Below, piece by piece: positions 59,540 to 64,000 of a DNA stretch of 64,000 nucleotides (position 1 is its first letter; each line of letters starts with the position of its first letter). The DNA lies in NCBI GenBank assembly GCA_018873245.2, contig JAEMBT020000007.1:3157129-3221128 (forward strand). The letters run 5' to 3'. A model generated the notes under the pieces. It had not been told where the DNA came from. It saw only the letters and a list, made by a program, of their open reading frames with translations, and did not search any database. The position numbers and the translations under genes are program-made. The DNA comes from Archegozetes longisetosus. Taxonomy: Eukaryota > Arthropoda > Arachnida > Sarcoptiformes > Trhypochthoniidae.

Positions 59540-60034
59540 TTTGTTGAGCCAAAAGGCCTCACTTTTATCACTCCATTCACTAGTATTAGAATCAGTCTCA
59601 TTATCAACAAAATTAATTTTCTTCCAAATAGGAACCTTTGTTTTAATATCATTCAACAATTTCATTACCATATTGTGCGCATCATTTCTATGTCTTGAAG
59701 AACAAGCGATTAATATCGAAGTCTCTCCGACTGCAACACAGCCCAAACGGTGCACAACATAACACTTTTCAATTGCACTTGTTTCACATCTCAACATATT
59801 TTGTTCAACGATTTCTTTCATTTGTTTTAATGCCATTTCATTATAAGCTTCATAATAGAGATGAGAAAGTTTTCTATGAGTTTCTCCACTTTCAGTATCT
59901 CTTGTCGTTCCCATGAATAGTGAAATTGCACCGCATTTGGCAGATGAAACACTAGCTATTCCTTTCTCGACATCTATTTTGTCATTAACTAGTTTTATGA
60001 CATATCTATCATCAACTATTGAGTTGATTTCCAT
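59537..60034 (-). CDS. Molybdopterin synthase catalytic subunit (MoaE / MOCS2B)
   Basis: Intronless, 165 residues, about the size of animal MOCS2B. MoaE dimers pair with MOCS2A (MoaD) and transfer sulfur to precursor Z (cPMP) to make molybdopterin in the cytosol. Seen: GAISLFMGTTRDTESG, LSHLYYEAYNEMALKQM, CYVVHRLGCVAVGETSILIA, SSRHRNDAHNMVMKLLNDIK and KVPIWKKINFVD. The lysines around PIWKK match the active-site lysines of the family, although the usual acidic residue after WKK/R is Ile-Asn here. In many animals MOCS2A and MOCS2B overlap in one transcript; no MoaD-like frame is visible upstream on the minus strand, so the two subunits are encoded separately or MOCS2A lies in another exon. The start is the only ATG before the conserved core. 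Confidence 0.95.
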   Translation of the reverse strand: MEINSIVDDRYVIKLVNDKIDVEKGIASVSSAKCGAISLFMGTTRDTESGETHRKLSHLYYEAYNEMALKQMKEIVEQNMLRCETSAIEKCYVVHRLGCVAVGETSILIACSSRHRNDAHNMVMKLLNDIKTKVPIWKKINFVDNETDSNTSEWSDKSEAFWLNK

Positions 60035-60039
60035 AATCT

Positions 60040-62138
60040 TTTTACTCTAATACGAATTCAAAATTTTTAATAAGTTTGAAAAGCTGTGGAAGTATATTTT
60101 TATTTTTTGTATCTAGCAAAACAAAATTTAGTTAGTGAAAATAGATAATTGCTATAAATATTGTTCATTATTTAGCTTGTATCTAGGGTTTATTGATCTA
60201 TAAGAAGTAGATGTCAACTGTATGAGACATATCTCAGTGTTTGAAAAGAACTTCGAACTTTCTAAAAGAGATAGATATGTGATCTTATACAAACGATAGA
60301 CATGTGAGCTGGAAAATAGTCTATTTCACTGCATAAATTGTAGTCAGATATTTTATTTTTGATATGTTAGTATGTTTCATACTTTATATAGGATTTTAGT
60401 CGAACTTGCGACACACTGAACGACAAATCTTAATGGAGAAAAACGTGCTTTAGTTCTTGTTCATTTTGTAATTCAATAAACTTCTGTTAGAGTTAAAGTT
60501 ATGCACTACAAAGAGCTTTTCGAAAGATACAAGAGAAAAGTTACAAAAATCAGTCGAATTTCTTATTTAGGATTCTGAGTGACCTATAGTAGGAAGTCTC
60601 TTTTAATACTAAATGTCATCTCACTTTGATGAAAGAACCTCTAATTCAATAGCCTATTCTTTTGATAATACACAAGTGTTGGCCGGAAGTGAGACAATAA
60701 AGTGAAATCCGTGAGGTATATAATAAGGAGCGTATCTAACCACAAAATTGGACACTTTCTGGTTTATTTATTCTTAACAAGAAGTTCTCTTAAAAGTAAC
60801 AATTTCTGAAACTTTGATTCTTGTTAAGTAGAGGTCAAACAGTTTCAGAACCAAATAAAGTTTCTTATCTTGAAACTTTTTTAGAACTCACAAAATAGAT
60901 TTTAATTATAAAAAGGTCGTTTTAATTATATTTGCTTTCAAAATTAAAATATTTTTGATTGAGGAAAAAGTTAATTAAATTTAGTTTTGCAAACTTTTTA
61001 ATAAAGTTTTGGATATAAATAACTTAAAAATCAATGAATTTAAGAGTTTCTTTGAAGCAAAGTTAAGTATAGAGACCTCTTGTAAGTTGAAGAAAGAATA
61101 CTTTCTGTTCAATAAAAATTTAATATTTATCGAAGTTATAACTGTAAAATAAACATTTTTACTGCGGTTAATATGATTGAATGCTTGTTAATAACTTAAG
61201 AGAGAGTTTACAGTGTTGGGAAACTTTTTGTTACTATTTCAATAGCAGTTTGAATCATAGACGGTAACAAAATATTGAATCCTTATCTGCTTGTCAAGGC
61301 TAAAACCTCTACAGTTTTTAATAGTGTTGGTAAAAGGAAATACTTTCAAACTTTTGGCTGTCGCGGAAAATCTGTTAAAATCCAAGAGCAACTTGTAAGT
61401 TACAACAATAAAAAATAACTACACGTTATCTTTTGAACCATTAAAACTTACGAAAGTTTCTAAATGAAAATCTAATACAAGACTATAGAAATCCACTCGA
61501 ATTAAACTTTCAATTTATTTCTGAAAAATACATTTTCCAAACACTACTCTGTTATGAAATGAATTGATTTGAATCACTCATAAGATAACAAATACTCGAA
61601 CCAGAAGGAAGTCCAATACTTATTAATTAAAGTTAATTTAATTGCGATTAAATTAATTGGAAACCAGACCTAAACTCAGGATGAGTTACGTGAGTAATAG
61701 ATAAATAATTTTTTCGAATAAATTTTTAAAAATAAATTATAAAAATATTGAAAACGATACCTCAATAAGAAAAAAGTATTTTTATATAAATCTATTTTTT
61801 CATTTTTAATAAGATATAATTTAAGATTTGTCTTAGTTTAAATAAAATGGTTCCTCAAACTAATAAATTGTTTGCAACAATTTTACGAGCAATATCTCAA
61901 ACAGTGGTTAAGTGAAAGTCAGTTTTTTAAAACTGTTGTAATGAAGAGCCTAATTGACAAAAAATGAGTTAATTATAACTGTCGTTCACTATATCGGACA
62001 TACTGTGCATAGTCTGAGAACTAAATCATTTGTTCTAAAGTGTTCATTATAGCGAATTGTTTACTATATTCGACTTCATTATAGAGTCAATTGTATTATG
62101 ACTTAAGTCTAAAATATTTGATTTTGAATTTTGTGATC
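60040..62138. other. Intergenic; possible first exon of the reductase
   Basis: No gene seen. The stretch 61977-62095 carries pogo-like motifs (TTCACTATATCGGACA; TTCATTATAGAGTCAATTG) that could be a decayed element end. A small first exon for the following reductase must lie upstream of 62141 but I cannot place it. Confidence 0.4.
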
Positions 62139-62140
62139 AG

Positions 62141-63543
62141 AAAGACAATTTACCATTAATCGTCTCACTGGTGGCTATCTCTGGGACAACTGTTTATATA
62201 ATTTACAGATTATTCTCGAGGAAATCGACTCCAAAACTGCTCGAAAACCCCGAAGTCAAATATAATGTTCCTCTTATTGAAAGAGAAGACATAAGCCATG
62301 ACACGCGAAGATTTAGGTTTGGTTTGCCATCAGAAGAGCATATTTTGGGTCTTCCAGTTGGTCAACATATCTATTTGTCGGCCCAAGTCAATGGACAGCT
62401 TGTAATCAGACCCTATACTCCTGTTTCGAGCGATGACGACAAGGGTTTCATTGATTTAGTTGTCAAAGTGAGACATCTTTCCATTCATTAATCTATTGAT
62501 TAATTAACAAATTATATAATCTTTTGTATATTGAGGGTTTGGTAATAGTACAATGTTTTGTACAATGTTTTTCTGTCGTATTTTTATGTTACTAATTATG
62601 CTTTGGATTTAAGGCAGGATTTGATTTCAAAAACTTGCGTAAACGTTATCATAATTTGCTAGTGTTGAGCAATCATTTTGATGACTGATTTGTTGTATTT
62701 AAAGTTTCTAGTTAGCTTTTTCCTCATATTCGAGGCGAGATTTGATTCTAAAAATATGATATCAGGGTTATCCCAAAAGTTTGAATAAGACAGGATCAGA
62801 TATTTAATTCATTATTATTAATTTAATTATTTTTAGCCTCTTAATGTTTAGCAATTAGTTTGAAATTTATGTAATAGTTTTCTCAATCGAACAGTCACAA
62901 GATTTCAAATTGTCCTAAAATCGAAGGCTCTCATAAATCGAAATAGTTTTACTTTAAATGTTAGACTTATTTCATATTTAAAACCAACTTAAAAATTGAA
63001 ATATTGATAACCTAATTAAAATGAAACATAAGAATAAGTCTCTTGAAACTAAGATACTACTGAAATGGTTTACCATAAATAGAGGCTGCCTAAAAGTTTG
63101 AAATGATAATTGATTATTAATCTATTAAAGGTATACTTCGCTAACAGTCATCCGAAATTCCCAGATGGCGGAAAAATGTCCCAACATTTAGAACGCATGA
63201 AAATTGGTGACACAATTCAAATCCGAGGCCCAAACGGCCTCCTAGTGTACAAAGGTAGAGGGCAGCTAGCCATCAAACCAGACAAGAAGAATCCGCCAGT
63301 TATTCAAAAATACTCGAAGATAGGAATGATTGCAGGCGGCACTGGTATTACACCAATGCTTCAGTTAATTAGACAAGTGTTTAAGGATGAAAGAGACGGA
63401 ACCCATTTGTGGTTACTTTACGCCAATCAGTCCGAAAATGATATTTTATTGAGGAAAGAGTTAGAAGAAGTTGAGAAACAACACCCGGATCGCTTTAAGT
63501 TGTGGTATACCGTCGATAGACCGACAGATAATTGGAAATACAG
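62141..63543 (+). CDS. NADH-cytochrome b5 reductase, internal exons (gene cut by window end)
   Basis: Exon 62141-62467 and exon 63131-63543 join in phase 0 (VVK|VYF) and match animal CYB5R along the FAD- and NADH-binding domains. The enzyme passes electrons from NADH through FAD to cytochrome b5 for fatty-acid desaturation, sterol synthesis and P450 support, at the ER or outer mitochondrial membrane. Seen: membrane segment [20 protein letters not shown], then [33 protein letters not shown] (FAD site RxYTxxS), [36 protein letters not shown] (NADH site), [20 protein letters not shown] and [11 protein letters not shown]. There is no ATG in frame at the start, so a short first exon lies upstream. 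The second exon ends at a phase-2 donor (TACAG|GTTATT). The C-terminal CGPPPMI part is not in the window. Confidence 0.93.
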
Positions 63544-64000
63544 GTTATTTCAGGCCACTCATTCATACTCTAGTCTTTTTGGCATCTGTCAAACTTTTCA
63601 TTTGTTTTCCAACTTTATCTTTAGGTTTAACTTTGGTTTTAGCTCAGATTTTCGTTATATCTATTATTATTTTTAGGGCTAATAATTGGTGCTTTTGAGT
63701 TTTTGAGATGTTTTCTCTCAATACTTACGACGATTTTTGATTAATCTTAAAACTAATTGCTTTATTTTGATTTTATAATAGCTATAAATATCTCCTAGTT
63801 TTAGTACTTGCATCATTTTTCTTATTTTTTTACATCTGTGTTGAAAAATTAATGTATTTTAGGCTTTATTTAAGGGTTTTATTAGAGTTTGAAAATTTTC
63901 TAATAAGTACTGAAACTTTTTGATTGATTCGACTTAAAGTTTAGGTCTGTAATTACTGCTATTTTGGTACTCTTTCAACTTTCCTTATTAAGCAACACTT
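63544..64000 (+). other. Intron of the reductase, to window end
   Basis: After the donor at 63544 nothing resembles the remaining C-terminal CYB5R codons, so the next exon lies beyond the window. Confidence 0.6.

Noticed and set aside
61977-62095. Possible pogo/Tigger end upstream of the reductase
   Set aside because: Motifs resemble TIR style but no second end or target duplication could be found.

Overview
This is an AT-rich (roughly 70% A+T) eukaryotic nuclear window with GT/AG introns, TATA boxes, AATAAA signals and no bacterial gene architecture. The gene families present point to an arthropod, most likely an acariform mite: a tandem family of bacterial-type UDP-glycosyltransferases with no signal peptide or membrane anchor, an NRF-6-like acyltransferase, a secreted LRR protein and an EB/EGF-type membrane protein. 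The species cannot be named from the sequence.

Layout. 1-3.3 kb: no gene seen. 3.4-8.1 kb (+): an eight-exon NRF-6-like acyltransferase gene whose fifth exon carries a 372-bp TA-flanked MITE. 8.5-45.4 kb: a glycosyltransferase (UGT) cluster with five two-exon genes (two on -, at 8.56-9.93 and 16.34-18.04 kb; three on +, at 27.41-28.78, 38.55-39.92 and 42.99-44.83 kb), one large truncated copy (20.7-21.2 kb) and two older relics (25.8 and 30.7 kb). The cluster grew through at least two tandem segmental duplications (25.8-27.3 / 30.6-33.0 kb and 36.4-41.5 / 41.5-45.4 kb). 45.4-49.3 kb: transposon debris, including a FLYWCH element with tandem-repeat ends and an unusually clean 71-bp-arm hairpin. 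49.3-50.3 kb: a secreted LRR gene with one frameshift. 51.8-53.8 kb: a hAT element holding another element. 54.2-54.9 kb: a single-exon cysteine-rich membrane protein gene. 55.9-57.6 kb: a decayed mariner with a nested pogo-like insert. 59.5-60.0 kb (-): an intact intronless MoaE/MOCS2B gene. 62.1 kb to the end (+): the middle part of an NADH-cytochrome b5 reductase gene, cut by the window edge.

The intergenic space is dense with DNA transposons, many of which can be delimited to the base by target duplications. The clearest case is three deep: a Tc1/mariner element inside a MULE (FLYWCH-domain Mutator-like element) inside a third TA-flanked element (11.4-15.3 kb). Others are a hAT inside one arm of a long foldback (21.8-24.5 kb), a foldback inside a 1.8-kb palindrome (18.7-20.5 kb), and several MITEs whose empty sites survive in the paralogous segment.

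Function. The UGTs should move a sugar from a UDP-sugar to small lipophilic acceptors (detoxification or host-plant compounds in mites). Their C-terminal donor-binding exon is far more uniform than their N-terminal acceptor exon. One copy (8.56-9.93 kb) has Cys in place of the catalytic His. The other genes look like unrelated neighbours. I saw no single undescribed multi-gene system; the most interesting material is the UGT array with its variant promoter and active-site changes, the MITE inside the acyltransferase exon, and the long hairpin at 47.4 kb.
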